A stretch of 64,000 nt of DNA from Paulownia fortunei (GCA_019321725.1 CM033113.1:12834001-12898000); one strand, 5' to 3'; positions 48,904 to 61,760 are shown, counted from the first letter of the stretch. The notes: a model not told the origin generated them from the sequence alone. Made by a program: numbers and translations.

Positions 48904-51900
48904 TGATAAGTGCATATTTTGACATATTTTTTTATCAAATCCTTTATACTTTCCTTGCTTTATTTTTTGTTAATATTATAATTTTATTATTGTTTTGTAT
49001 TAGGGAATCAATTAACAAAAAAAAATCAAAAAAAGCTAAAATAAAACCAAAGAAGACAACACATTTTGTGAGCAAATTCAGAGATAATATTTTATTAGAT
49101 TAAAGAAGCATCACAATTAGAAGAAAATGGTCATTTTTGCCTAAGTCCATCATATGTAGATCAAAATATATGCAAGAAATCATTTAAACTTTGCAAGTGA
49201 TTGTTGGACTTGCATTAAATTCAAAATAAGCATATTTTTAAACTTATGCAGTTTTTATATTTTGGACATAACTCTATTCTCAAAAGCTCTATAGACTTAA
49301 ATTTTGCTTTATTTGAAAGCCAAGAGATAGAACTACAACTTTACTATTGAAAACGCAGCCCAATTTAGTATTGATTATAGTAGAAAATTCATCCAAATGT
49401 GCGCATTGGAAATGATCTATCTATGTTGACATATTTTCTTTAATCAAGCATAAGTTTCTCTCTAATAGTTGGAATTATGTAATTCAAGTTGATAAATGAA
49501 GCTAATAGATGAATCTACAGCTTTTATGTTGATCATATTTCCAAAATTAGCTAATTGCATGGAGAAAAGTATGTAATAAAAATTAGATCTGAAAATAACA
49601 TGTGAATCTAGAGCACATTTGAAGTTAATTTGGAGTGCATTTAGAGTAAATTTGGAGATTCAATTTAGGCACTCTTCTACTATAAATAGGGGCTTTTGGA
49701 TGTCATTCAAGATACGCAAAAGCCCTTAGAGGGAGAAAATAAAATTTTATTATTGTCTTTCTTTATGCTAAATTTTTTAGTAGTAATATAAGTTTTCTAG
49801 TAGTAATAGAAATATATTCTCTAGTTTCTTTTCTATTTTCAGTCTTTTCTACTTTCATTATATTTTTCTAAATTTCATTTAGCTAAGGAGAAAGGGTGAA
49901 CCTCTTGATGGTGGAAGAGGAATGGTTATAAAGGTGCATAATATTCAGGTATGTTGTATTATTATTTTAAATTTTGATTAAACCCTTTTTGTTTTGTGGT
50001 GATTCTTGATTTATGTATTACCAATGACATAACAAATACTTAGGTTCATTTAGCTTATTGTATGGTTATACTACACTAACTATTAACGTGAAACCTTAAT
50101 TTGTTATACAAAAAAGGTGTGCATAAATACTTAATCCCATAAATAAGTGTTGGCGTTAAAACCCTTCTTATTTAGTGACGATTCTTGATTTTTCTATCAC
50201 CAATGACACAATAAATACTTGAGTTCATTTAGCTTATTGTATAATTCTACTATACCAACTGTTAACATGAAACCTTAATTTATTGTAGATAAAGGTGTAC
50301 ATAAATACTTGATCCCATAAATAAGTATTGGTGTTAAAAGATAATTTACAAACGATAAGATAATATCATGATTACCTTAATGAATGAGCTATTGGATAAC
50401 ATCTTTATATTGGAACCTTCATTATGTATGAATTTTAATAGTGTCATTTAAAAGAGTTAAAAAGAATAAATAATCGTTCTTCTATCCAAAACTCAAGAGT
50501 GGATCTCTAATCCTTAATACTTTTATTACTTTGATTTCTCAGTTATAGCATAATTTTTTTTTTATAATTTAAACCATATTCAACCCATCTTTTAAAAAAT
50601 ATAAAATCGAAAACTTCAAACAACTTTTTTGTAGATTGACCTTGGACTCCCTAAAAATTTATTACTTGACACAATATAACACCCTCTGTTACTACACAAC
50701 TATATATATAGTATAATTTGACATGATAGAATCTGTGTGCATGCATGAATTTTTTTTTCTCCTTATAACAACTTAATAAATAATAAACTATTTTCCCACT
50801 CACAGACTAATATATATACCTGCAGAGGACCCATAACAACCACAATAATTACATACCAATATACAAAAAAGTTTTAAAAGTAATACATAATACAAGTCCC
50901 AAAACTTAATACAGTAGACTCCAAAATCCAATAAGCTAACAACCAATCCAACAGGTCGTCATCCATGTACACCAATCCTTAAAACCTGTAGGAACTTCAG
51001 TTGCTTGCCCAATAAGTCCATGCCTTCAAGTATCACCAAACTCACCTACAATGCATGAACTACGGGAGCTAATGCCCAATAAGTAAAAATCATGCATGAT
51101 GAAGGGATAATCTAATACATATGCAATGCATTTCTATGAGATCATGACAAAAATACAAACTCATGCATAAAAAATAGTTTATTCAAAGTCATTTTCCATC
51201 ATTGGGCTATTGACCCACCTACTATGTATCAGATAGAGTTCTCAACAATATCAATAATCATATGACCATAAACAGATCGACACAGTTTGGGAGCCATCTT
51301 CCTGGATCACTAGAGGTCCCCCCTTGTTTTCTCCTGTGATCCTCCAAAAGTCTTCCCACCAGCAGCGTCGATAAGGGCACAGTCAAGTGGTCCACCATCT
51401 CGTGACCACCAGAGGCACCCCCATGTCCACCCTTATGATCTTTCGAGAAATAATACTTACGGTGCCCAAAAATATTATATAAATAAGCCACACAGGCCTC
51501 GGTACACTAGTAGCTAACCAAAATATTTTCTTTTTGAAAATAATATCATGCATGCAAAACCTCAATTGTGAGTATGTGTTATACATATACGTGTAAATAT
51601 TGATGAATGTCATGTTCAATGATACAATGGATCCTATGTCCCATCATCCAACAAACGTATGCACTATAAAATATTTATAATACTCATAATACATTCATCA
51701 AAACACAAGAATCACATTTAATATAGATAAGGCAAGAAATATTATGCCCATACATTGTAGCTGCAAATGGATTTTCACTTACATTTGATCGATTGTGTTA
51801 TGTGAAACAATCTGTAAAAATATAAGATATCAATCATCATCCTCAATTAATAGGCTCATTATACCTAATATAGTATAAAGATCTTGAATCTCAATTTAAT

Positions 51901-53694
51901 TAATTAACCTTTCCACTTAAAAACTATAACCGAATATAACCTTCTACGCACCTTTGTTCCACATCTTAAATATATACTAATCTTACTTAATTGATGTATT
52001 ATAACTTTTATAACATCCCCCTAAAATTTAGGGATCAAATGAACCACATCCACGTTAGAACATTTTAATGAACCAAATGGGACAGATTCATAACTTCATA
52101 TTTTCCTGCTGCCACATTAAATTGCGTGATGATTTTGACACCCTTAAACATTTTCATTCACTCCCTAATTTTTATCATACTTATCTAACATCAAAAAAAA
52201 TAATCATGTCATAAAATCGCTAAAACTCATAGATATAACTTCCCAAGTTCAGCCCTCTTCACAACATAGTGAAATATATTTTTCCTACTGTGACAATTTT
52301 GCACAATTTATGACATTAATGGTATTGACACCCTTAAGTATATCCAATCACTCCCAAATTTTTACCATACTTAAATAACATATATAAAGAGATAACCAGG
52401 TCAAAGTATTGCCAAAAGTAATGGATTTATTACTGTAAAATCAGCCTAATTCACATAGGATAGAATCTGAAATTCAAAGAAGACAGTTGTGAGCATCTCT
52501 TTAATTATCACACTATATTTCAATTTATAACCTCTCTAAACTTACATACATCACCTAGACTCATATATAAACACATATATGTGAAATACACAGGTTTTAA
52601 TCAAGTTATTATACATATATAAAGCTTTAAAAATAAAAACCAACAAGTATATAGTTTTTGTCCCTAGTGATTTCTATTATGATTTTGCAATTAAATATCC
52701 TTCTTTTGTGAATTATAAGACCACAAATAATATTCTAACATGATTATAAACAATAATAGAAGCTTCAAAAATCATAAACCCTCAAACAATTCAAGAACTT
52801 AAATAAAAAACATGAGTTAAACTTACCTATGCATAGTTTTAAGTTCCTACTTGCTCCTCTCTACTTCCTTTTACCTCCTTCACTTTTTTTCTTTACTTAG
52901 AATTGCTTGAGAGAATATTATAAAATTCAATATGAAGGTTTGGGATGTGAAATAGCTCAGAAAATGGTTTATGGCCATGGTTCAATGATAGAAATGAAGA
53001 AAGGTTGAGGTGGAAGCTTGAGGTGGAAAAGCTTGAGGTGTCAAATGGTGATTCAAATATGATGTTATTCATACCTTATGCAGCCCTAATATAGTGTTTC
53101 TCATTACTTATTTATCTATCTACAACCTACTTTAATTTTTGTATGATTAGATAATACATTATGCCCTAATTTCTTAACCATTCATTCGATTTCCAAATTG
53201 ATCGACATCCGATTCTTAAATGATTGTCTAGTTTTCATTTTCTAAAATTACATGCACATATGAATCTTGTATTATGATACTTAAATCACACTATATCATG
53301 TCCAATATCCCAAGTATGTTAATCTATGGATGTATACCTTTAAAATACTTCGATCTAATTGAATCAAATCATATAAGCTTACTAGTGACACTTTTAACAC
53401 TTCTAAAATTATAACATATAACCTATGAATATCCACTATATTGACCAATCTATTCTTTATCTTGTCTAAATATAGAATTACTTAATTAGGTTATAGGATC
53501 TCAACCATTAACATCATGTGATAGTTTTGGAAGTCTAACGACTAAAAATGCTATATAAGATGCCATGTAGATGTTAATATAAATTAACATATAAGTAGCA
53601 TATCATGCATGAATTATATTGGTCAAGTAAGTAGTGTGATGTTTGGGTATTACATACAACCTGCACTTGAGTTTGCAAAGTTAAAGTGGTACTG
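48904..53694 (+). mobile_element. Athila-type solo LTR (plus orientation), split by a Tekay-related solo LTR
   Basis: Starts TGATAAGTGCATATTTTG; its end, after the inner insertion, is the GTTTGCAAAG...GTGGTACTG stretch (53660-53694) matching other Athila LTR ends. Flanks GAGTT at 48899-48903 and 53695-53699 are identical. It holds two copies of the ~180-bp unit (about 49985-50345). Total own length about 1.8 kb. Confidence 0.8.
50675..53654 (-). mobile_element. Solo LTR of a divergent Tekay relative, 2980 bp
   Basis: Minus strand: TGTAATACCCAAACATCAC at 53654 to an altered ...GTTATA end at 50675. Flanks cacaa (50670-50674) and tacaa (53655-53659) match 4/5. Strong similarity to the Tekay LTRs at both tips and through 50690-51760; 51800-53560 differs and includes a ~190-bp spaced direct repeat (GACACCCTTAA... 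at about 52137 and 52327). It is a related but separate family, reduced to one LTR. Confidence 0.75.
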
Positions 53695-54094
53695 GAGTTT
53701 ATACTCCATCTTTGCATCTTTCTTGTAGCGAGACATGTTGGGCTTTGCCTGCCTCCCATATTATCTCTCTACAAATTTTATCTTCCAAGTCAGCTCCATA
53801 GTCTTCAGCATTTTCCAAACCTTTGATGGGTAGGTCTAAGAAATGTGATAGTATGTCTTGGGTAATTGTGACTTCAGTAGAGTTCACCATGCTCTTGATT
53901 TCATCGTCTGGTGCAAATGCATTAGTGCAGAGTTCCTTTACTTCTTCCAGAAACACCTGTCTATGTGCAGTGACCATGGTGTGTAGTCCACTATCATCTA
54001 TTTTGACAAGAACCTCATAGACATTTACCTCTCCATAACTCCTTAGTGAGTCAAATTCAGCCAGCATACCCTCGTTGATCTTAAATGAGGCCAT
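53695..54094 (-). pseudogene. SIRE-1 third ORF, N-terminal part
   Basis: An uninterrupted frame from ATG 54094: MASFKINEGMLAEFDSLRSY, VYEVLVKIDDSGLHTMVTAH, VTITQDILSHFLDLPIKGLE. I do not recognise a characterised domain; it resembles the N-terminal region of uncharacterised plant-retroelement proteins. The frame is cut at 53695 by the Athila-type solo LTR, with continuation at 48903. Upstream bases (54095-54120) have in-frame stops, so either this Met is the start or an intron or insertion lies there. Confidence 0.55.
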
Positions 54095-56306
54095 TGGATA
54101 AGGTAATTATGGCTAAACTCTAGAGGTTTAATTTCACCTAGTTATCCATTATGTTTTATCAAGTTTATAAGCCAAGAATCCTTATTTAATTAATCCCCTC
54201 TCGTGAATGTCAAGTGATCATGAAAATAAAGTTTGGTTTTGATATTCCCATAAAACCTCTCATTAAGAATAGTGATTCTTGTTAACGACTTTAAATGATT
54301 TATAAGCCTTCCGAGCAATATAAATTTTTAAGTTGTGTTATCCAATGGTCATACAGAAAATTTCCTCTCTTGAGTATCAAATTCTGTATGCCAACTTATC
54401 AAGATTAATGATCAATTAATCATGAAGCATTAAGCATAAGACAAAACAAATAAACTGAATATTCTCATATATGATTAATTATCAAAATATAGTTTTGAAC
54501 TTAGATACATCATTCCCCTAATAATAAATTTAGTTCATAGAAAAAACTTAAAAACTCATAAAGATATATGATTGTTCATGTGCAAAAGAAAAGAAAAGAC
54601 AAATAGGAACTCTTTTAAGAAACAAAGAAGAATCACTTCTTTGTGTCTAGAGATTGACGCTGACAAACGCATTTCTTGAGTCTTTTTTCGCTGCAATGCC
54701 TCGCCAAAAAGTTCATTCAGCAAAATCTGCAGGACCCTTTGGTAATTCTCTTATAAAAACATCGGGAAGTTAGCAATTTAATTCAGAACCCTAGCTGGTC
54801 GTCGACAAGCGTTGTGACTCGAAATATTGGGGATGCGATGCCTTGTTCTCTGTGATTGGCTTTGTGCATCTCTTCAACTGTCCCACGGCTTGAAATATTG
54901 GGCCTGCAGTGCCACTTTGTCTTTTTTGGTGAACTCTGCAGAAACATGAGTGGCGTTGTGGAGCCACTGCCTTTGCAAATTCAGTTGGCTTTTGTTATTT
55001 TTGCTTGTTTCCATTTATCTTCTTATCCTTGATTTTATTTTGGAACTTTTTAAAAACCCTGATTCGTTAATCTCCTATAATATGCAAATAAAATACATAA
55101 GAAGCAATATAAAATATTTGAAGACTAATAAAATATTAAGTTAAAGGTATCCAAATTGTAGCTCCAAAACCACCTCAAAAATATCCCAAAACTTAAGAAT
55201 TTGTTTGTTCTCAAGGGAAACAAAGAAAATCAACTCTAAAAAAAAAACAACAGATGCAAGTTTGAATTATCAACTTGGCTCAAAGATTTCTCAAGATTAT
55301 AACTCAAAGAAAACTTCAAAAACATGCTAATGTCTACAGTGTTAACTTCTTTGCTAGTTTCAACCTAGCTTCTTGACCTTACGTGTGTGTGCAACCATTT
55401 TATCAAGCCAAGTTCGTGACCACGATGAGTATATAAAGTCAAATGTTTTTCAAAAGATCCACTTTGATTAAGAGTGATGATTTTTTCCAAACTCCATAGG
55501 CTTACTTTTCACATTATTGTCTACTAATATAGATGAAAAGAATTTTCTAAACTTGTAATGATCAATTATGGCTAAGGTATGATAAAGTTTATTATGATGT
55601 GACTCACAAACCTTAGTCATATTAGGCCCTGTTTGGATTTGAAGATGGGATTAATAAGATTGATTTAATAGTGTAGGATTACACTGTTCATAAATTATAT
55701 AATGTTTCTTTAAAATGTATTAGATAACTAATTTCACTATCCGATGTTTTGTTACAATGATTACATAATTGAAATAACAAAATGTCTTAAATACCCTTGA
55801 AATAAAAAAGACTCTATATATGTTTGTTTCCATCATAGTGGCACAATTCTTAATCATATTATTCATTCTTAGCTTTTTCATAATTTGTCAAGTGTTTACG
55901 GTTGTGTATCCAGTTATTCTCATATATTTTTTTTCATGTAGACTCTGTTCTTGAATGACAATTGAAGATGAGAGTGGGAAAATTATGTGGATACGAACAT
56001 ATAAATATGAGGCAATCAACATACGAGCTCAAATTATAATCAACATAAGAACATATGAAGTAAGTGTATAAAATAAGTTTAAAAAATATAAAACTAAATA
56101 AATTAAATTATTCATCTTTCTACATGGAAGATACAAATACTAAGCATTTTTTTGATGCTATTAAATAAAACTTAACAATATATATATATAGTGAGAATAT
56201 TTATATAGCATACTATAGTAAAAATATAAATAGTAAAAGAATTTAGCAACAAAAATTTTATAAGGTGAGAATATTGTATCGTTTACTGTAATAAAAATTG
56301 AATAGT
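54095..56306. other. Unassigned AT-rich DNA
   Basis: No convincing coding frame or paired repeat ends. 54660-54960 is locally GC-richer and has two ~35-base direct repeats around GAAATATTGGG (54818 and 54892). The stretch may be the pol-to-third-ORF spacer of SIRE-1 or another old LTR. GGCCCTGTTTGGATTTG at 55625 looks like one end of a MITE but has no partner. Confidence 0.35.
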
Positions 56307-56800
56307 AACTATAAGAAAAATGTATTTTAGTGACGATAAATTTTATCGCTAACAACCATGTTTTCGTCACTAACGAAACATTTCCGTCGCTAAAGTCGCC
56401 GCAATAAGACCGTCGCAAAAATTTTGGCGACGAAAATTGGCCTTACGTCACTAAGTTTAGCGATGACTATTTTTGTTGCAAATTCATCGCTAAATATTTA
56501 CTTAGCAACAAAATTTGTAAGAACTTTCGTCGCTAACATATATAAAAAATATTAAATTTTAAGATTTAGCGATGAAAAACCACAATCCGTCATTAAATTA
56601 ATAATATTTTCAAAATAATATAAAAAGATTTTAGCGACGAAATATCAAATTTCGTCGCTAAATTAATACTATTTTAAAAAAAAATCAAAAAAATTTAGCG
56701 ACGAAATTTGAAAATTCGTCGCTAAATTAATGAAATATTTAAAAAATAAAAAAACTTTAGCGAATTGTGGAAATCATCACTAAAATTTCATTTTTTTTTA
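56307..56800. repeat. CACTA subterminal repeat array
   Basis: Roughly a dozen copies, in both orientations, of a 12-13-base motif close to TTTAGCGACGAAA (and inverted TTTCGTCGCTAAA), for example at 56634, 56649, 56695 and 56714. Such arrays are the binding sites of the TNPA-like protein in CACTA elements. Confidence 0.85.
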
Positions 56801-57227
56801 AATATTTTGTTCATTTCGAATTTTTATTCTATTTTAAACAACATATCCATAACCTGCTTATAACAATTATTCACAAATATTCAACAACCACCACAACATA
56901 TCCAACAGATATTTATCATTCCAACAATCTAAAAAAAGTTTAAAACACATTTCATTAAAAAACTCATCGTATATTAAAGAAAGCATCATATATACAAATC
57001 ATCCAAATGAATGATTAAACAAACCACTCTAAAAGTCAGCATTAAAAGTAAAATATATTCATATACAAATTAGACATATGTCTAATATACCTAAATATGA
57101 ATCAAAATAAGAATCTCCATCTTTCGATCCAATCATAACTGCAGAATAACAAACCAAAGATGTAATTAGAAATAAATCAACACTATATATTAAATATAAT
57201 TGTATATATCAAAACAATAGCAACGTC

Positions 57228-57705
57228 TTATATGAATAACATTGACACAATAATTAATCTATTAAAAAAAGTTATAAAACACTTACACAGATCTAAGTCT
57301 AAGGCGGTGGAGGTCAAGGTGGAGCTAAGGAGGATGGCTGCTGCTGGCTCAACTTGTAACGGTGCAAACTTTTTCATTGCTACACCAAGCTCTGTCATAA
57401 AGGAGGATGCATGTTGCCCTGTAGGACGGCCATCAGATTTGCAAAATGTAATTGGTATCCTCCCCATCTCCTCTATATAACGTCTTAGTTTGTCACCATA
57501 TGCGGCTCTCGTATCTCGATGCTGCCTCTATGTAGAAGTTGCAACAGTAAAAAATGTGTTAGATTACTGTTCAACATAATTATTAAATAATAATAATATT
57601 AAACAACTTAAAAAATAAAACAAACCATCGGATGTACCCTCCTCTATCGGAATCTCAGAAGTAGCTCGATCAATAACGGGTTGCTCATCAATCCTTTTAG
57701 GAGGC
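57228..57705 (-). pseudogene. CACTA second gene: plant transposase Ptta/En/Spm-like fragment
   Basis: Starts MPPKRIDEQPVIDRATSEI (57705) and, after an intron-like AT-rich gap (57540-57620), continues RIPITFCKSDGRPTGQHASS and ELGVAMKKFAP (57467-57360). The second block is typical of the Ptta/En/Spm-type protein that accompanies TNP2 and would bind the subterminal repeats. Short and frame-shifted, so incomplete. Confidence 0.6.
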
Positions 57706-58109
57706 ATACCTATCAATAAACTAATATATGGTTAAATAGATAATATAAATAAGATTATTTATGAACTTTATTAACAAATTAAAAATAATATTAATCTATT
57801 TAAAATTCTTACTGTAAGTAGAACTCGAAAGAGTTACTATAGTAGAGAGTGGCTAGATGGTGCAAACAATTGCTAGCGAATGACTGAAAAAATAATAATT
57901 AATAAACACAATCAAAAGATGTAAATATCAAGCTTGACATAATAATTATTAACATTGACAATTGACAATAATAAATGAATGAAATAAAGTTAGAGATAAA
58001 GCAAATGATAAAACAATTCGAAAAAAGAAAACCAAACATGCCTATTGGATTTCTATTATTTTCTTATGAGAAGTTTATAGAATGAAGTGAAATAAAAGTT
58101 GATAGTTAG

Positions 58110-60950
58110 TCAGTACCATCATCAGACATTTGCTCTTCTCCCTCACTATCTAACTGAGTGTCTTCGTCTTCATCATTAATAAAATTATGCATGTTCTCAG
58201 AGAAACTTGCTTGTGTATCCAATAATTCTATATGCTGAGGTTGAATGTCTAGTCTGCAAAGATCTAAAATTTCTAAATCTTCACGAACACTTAACCTTAT
58301 CTCATTTGATGAAATCTCTTGATTAGGCTCATTGTTGGATGAACTTTCAAATTCATGTTCCTCGCTATTTTTGTCTTCCTTTTTAATTACTTCATATATC
58401 TATCGATGTTACACCTTTTGCACAACTTTCCATTTTCCTCTATGCTTTATATCATCCAAGTAATAAACTTGTCTTGTCTGAGTTGCCAAAATAAATGGAT
58501 CATCCTCATACCATGTCTTAGACATGTCAATACATATTAGACCAAACTCTTGTACGACTGATTTCTTTTTAGGGTTACACTAGAACCAATCACACCAAAA
58601 TAAATGTACCTTATATCCAAACGTGTAAAAAATTTAAACAACATTCTTCAGAACTCTAAAAAAATCTAAGTTATCGCCTTCGTCGGATGATGGTACATTA
58701 ACCCCACTATTTTGACTAGTCCGACGAGTATCACGAGATAGTGTATGGTATCGAACACCATTAACAATACAAGCATCATATAGTCGAACTTCAATATCAG
58801 ATCCCAATGTTAGAGAGTATAGTTCATCTGTAGCCTCTGAATTTTTTTAATTTCTTAGCCTAATCATTTTGTCCCTAAACCACTGCGGAAATTGCTCCTC
58901 GTGACATTGTAGAATGCAGGAAGAAGGATTTCTTGACGAAAGAATTTGCAAATGTTCATTGCACACAAATATATATAACTATTACGAACTCAATCAAAAT
59001 TACAAAAGAAATAGAATATAATTTGAAATCTTACTTTCTATATCGGTCGACTTTCTTGCAATTATTGAGAACATACCAATGTGCTTTCTTATGTAAAGCC
59101 AGAGATAATTTATGATTTCACTGGCTGCCCATCACTCTTACTTGTTGATTGAAAACACTTGAGGTGAATAAAACGGATTGAGTAGCATCTTTGTTACATT
59201 TCGGTCTAGTAAATATTGTTTCAATTTGGCTCATGTACAAAGATGAGAAAGTCAATGCTTCATTGACAACATATCCCTCTGCAATAGATCCCTCTGGTCT
59301 TGCCATATTGTGAACATACTTCTTGAGTGTTCCCAAATACCTTTCAAATGGGTACATCCATTGTGATGAAACCGGTGGCCTCGCGGGGTAAATAAACTAC
59401 CAAGTGAACCATAATGTCAAAAAATACCGAGGAAATATTCTTTCCATCTTGCACAAAATGAATACTATGTCCTCCTCCATTTTTTTCAAGTTTGCAGCAT
59501 GTAAAGTTCTTGAAGTGAGTTTTTTGAAAAAGTCACATAGCTCAACAATTGTACCACAGATATCATTTGGCAAAAACTTCCTTATGGCGATTGGAAGTAA
59601 TCTTTGTAAAAGAACATGACAGTCATGTATCTTCAAGCCAATACAACTTTCCATCATTCATATTCACATTTCTTGAGATATTTTTGGCATAACCATTGAG
59701 GAACTTCATAAATTTTAAAAACCGACAAAATTCACGCCTTTCTTCCAAAGTGAATGTGTAACTTGCATGTGGCTTACTGACTCTGTCCCCAATCTTCTTC
59801 AGATGCAATTCACTCCTTATACTTATATCTTGCATGTCTAATCGGGCTTTGACCGTGTCCTTCGACTTCTCATCTATACTCAACAATGTGCCAACTAGAG
59901 CATCATAAATGTTCTTTTCAATGTGCATAACATCCAGATTATGTCTCAACTTCAAGTCTGACCAATACTCTAACTAAAAAAAAATGACTTTTTAACCCAA
60001 TTTGTATCTTCTTTTGTCGGTTACCGCCGGATCTTTACCAAAGGTCACCTCATGCAGCGTATCTAATTGAGTTAAAATCTGACTACCACTAAAGGTTCAT
60101 GGCGGACCTTCACTTTCAAACTTTTCGTTGAAGCTCTTATTTTACGCCACAAGTGCTTATCATGTAGAAATCGACGATGGCCTGTCTAACATATTTTACT
60201 GTGCAATCTTTGACTCATAGTATCTTCAAGACATACAGGATATGCATTATAACCCTTAGTACTCCATCCAGACACTGTCCCATATGCTGGAAAGTCATGA
60301 ATTGTCCACATAACAGCAGCATATAATCTAAATATTCGTTCAGTAGTTGTATCATATGCTTCTATCCCCTCACTCCATAACTCCTTTAATTCATTGACTA
60401 AAGGATGCAAGTACACATCTATCTCTTTTCCAGGTGCCCAGGAATTAAAAGAGACATAATCATGTACGATGGTTTCATCATTTTCCATGGGGGCAAATTA
60501 TACGGCACAAGTAAAACTAGCCACATACTGTAAGCATTTGACATGTTTCCAAATGGATTAAAACCATTAGTTGCCAAGCCCAACAAACATTTCTAGGATC
60601 ATCTGCAAATATTTCATGCAATTTGTCAAACTCTTTCTACGCTTCAGCATCACCTGGGTGTCTTAGTACCCCGTCTATTTCAATCCTTTTTTCTTTATGC
60701 CATCTCATATCTCTTGCTATATATTTCGACAAAAGCAACCAGTTCAATCTTGGCTTCAAAGGAAAATATCGAAGGGCTTTTTGAGGGATTTTTTTATTGT
60801 TCGCCTCCTTACACGTCGGACATATATCTTTGCCCTCGTATTTATCCCAAAATAAGATACAATTATTTTTATAGGCATGCATAGATTTATATCACAACCC
60901 TAACTCTCTTAATATTTTCTTAGCTTTATAATGAGAACTTGAGGAACCTT
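58110..60950 (-). pseudogene. CACTA TNP2 transposase with DUF4218 and DUF4216, decayed
   Basis: Read from 60950 downward: ILFWDKYEG, CPTCKEANNKKIPQKALRYF and MRWHKEKR (N-terminal part truncated), then GKEIDVYLHPLVNELKELW and WTIHDFPAYGTVSGWSTKGY (TNP2 core), KLRHNLDVMHIEKNIYDALV, HDCHVLLQRLLPIAIRKFLP, MYPFERYLGTLKKYVHNMAR with PEGSIAEGYVVNEALTF (DUF4218), VNGVRYHTLSRDTRRTSQNS and FGLICIDMSKTWYEDDPFIL (DUF4216), and an acidic C-terminus (INDEDEDTQLDSEGEEQ). Many stops and shifts; inactive. Its job was excision and integration at the element tips. Confidence 0.88.
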
Positions 60951-61760
60951 ACTAAAAAGGCCGATTAAAGCCATTATAGATTATACAACTAAAAAAATTC
61001 ATTGCAATTATTTTTTACGGGAAAATATCATATATCTAATATTAATATCTGGAATGTACAAGAAATGTTTATATTCAAAAGTCTATACATTAATTTGCCA
61101 ACTTTTTCTTACTTTTATCAAAAAAACTGCACGCTGAACTTTTATTTGGAGCTAAAATAATGCGTAAGGCTTGTGATAATATTCCAAAATGATTTAGATA
61201 CAAAAATATATTGAGAAATAGTTAATGGTATCATGTCTTTTTTGATAATTATGACAATGTAAGAGCTTATTATACCAAAAATTGAAACATGTTATAAGAT
61301 CTAAAAACATCTTATAAATTCTATTATCTTATTTTATCCAATCATTTTAAGAACTTATTTTTAAAATAAGATCAAACATCTTAATAAGCTCCTAGTATGA
61401 CTTAGAAGATGTTTCAAATAAGTTTAGTCAAACACCCTCTAATCTAGTAGAGAAATACCTTCTATATTGTTGCGTCATATTGTACTTTTAGTTAATTTTT
61501 TATAATTATTTTCTCTCATCTTAAATTTGCAAGCAAACATCTACATACTATTCAAAACTCATGTTGGATTAGTTGCAATTAGCTTAAAATTTATTATTTT
61601 TATTTACACATATAGAGATATATATGTATATGTAAAACCTTAAATACAAAATTATATATAGATCTAGATTGAGAGAACACAATAGAGTGAGAGAAAAAGA
61701 GAGACTGGTAGTGTGGCAATGGCGGCAAAATTTTATATTTCGTCCCGTTAATTGACTCCA
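60951..61760. other. Unassigned AT-rich spacer right of the CACTA remnant
   Basis: No coding frame. AGAGCTTATT (61262) and AATAAGCTCC (61382) are inverted about 130 bases apart and could be a small MITE, but there is no clear flanking duplication. Confidence 0.35.

Larger units (their letters stand above)
14171..54094 (-). mobile_element. SIRE-1: outermost Sirevirus-like Ty1/copia retrotransposon, heavily interrupted
   Basis: Host of the whole nest, minus strand. Its own DNA survives as 14171-15189, 17065-19008, 37604-37643, 45061-46700, 48796-48903 and 53695-54094, about 5 kb in total. These pieces contain a 3' LTR and an envelope-like third ORF. Assignment to one element rests on the 5-bp target repeats at every internal boundary and on reading frames that resume on the far side of insertions (seen at 53695/48903). 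No gag, pol or 5' LTR was recognised to the right of 54094, so the 5' half is lost, replaced or unrecognised. The exact right limit is unknown. Confidence 0.7.
56307..60950 (-). mobile_element. CACTA (En/Spm) transposon, 5' end lost
   Basis: The right-hand tip on the gene strand is at 56307: AACTATAAGAAAAATG, two changes from the usual CACTACAAGAAAAATG. It is followed by subterminal TTTAGCGACGAAA repeats. Inside are a TNP2-type transposase and a second, Ptta/TNPA-like gene, both minus strand. No matching tip or subterminal repeats were found beyond 60950, and the transposase N-terminus is absent, so that end is deleted. Confidence 0.8.

Noticed and set aside
55625..55645. GGCCCTGTTTGGATTTG as the left end of a Harbinger/hAT MITE
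   Set aside because: No inverted partner or matching target duplication was found in the following kilobase.
54100..56300. 5' LTR, gag and pol of SIRE-1
   Set aside because: None of the copia pol or gag motifs appear in any frame and no copy of the 14171-17352 LTR was recognised there.
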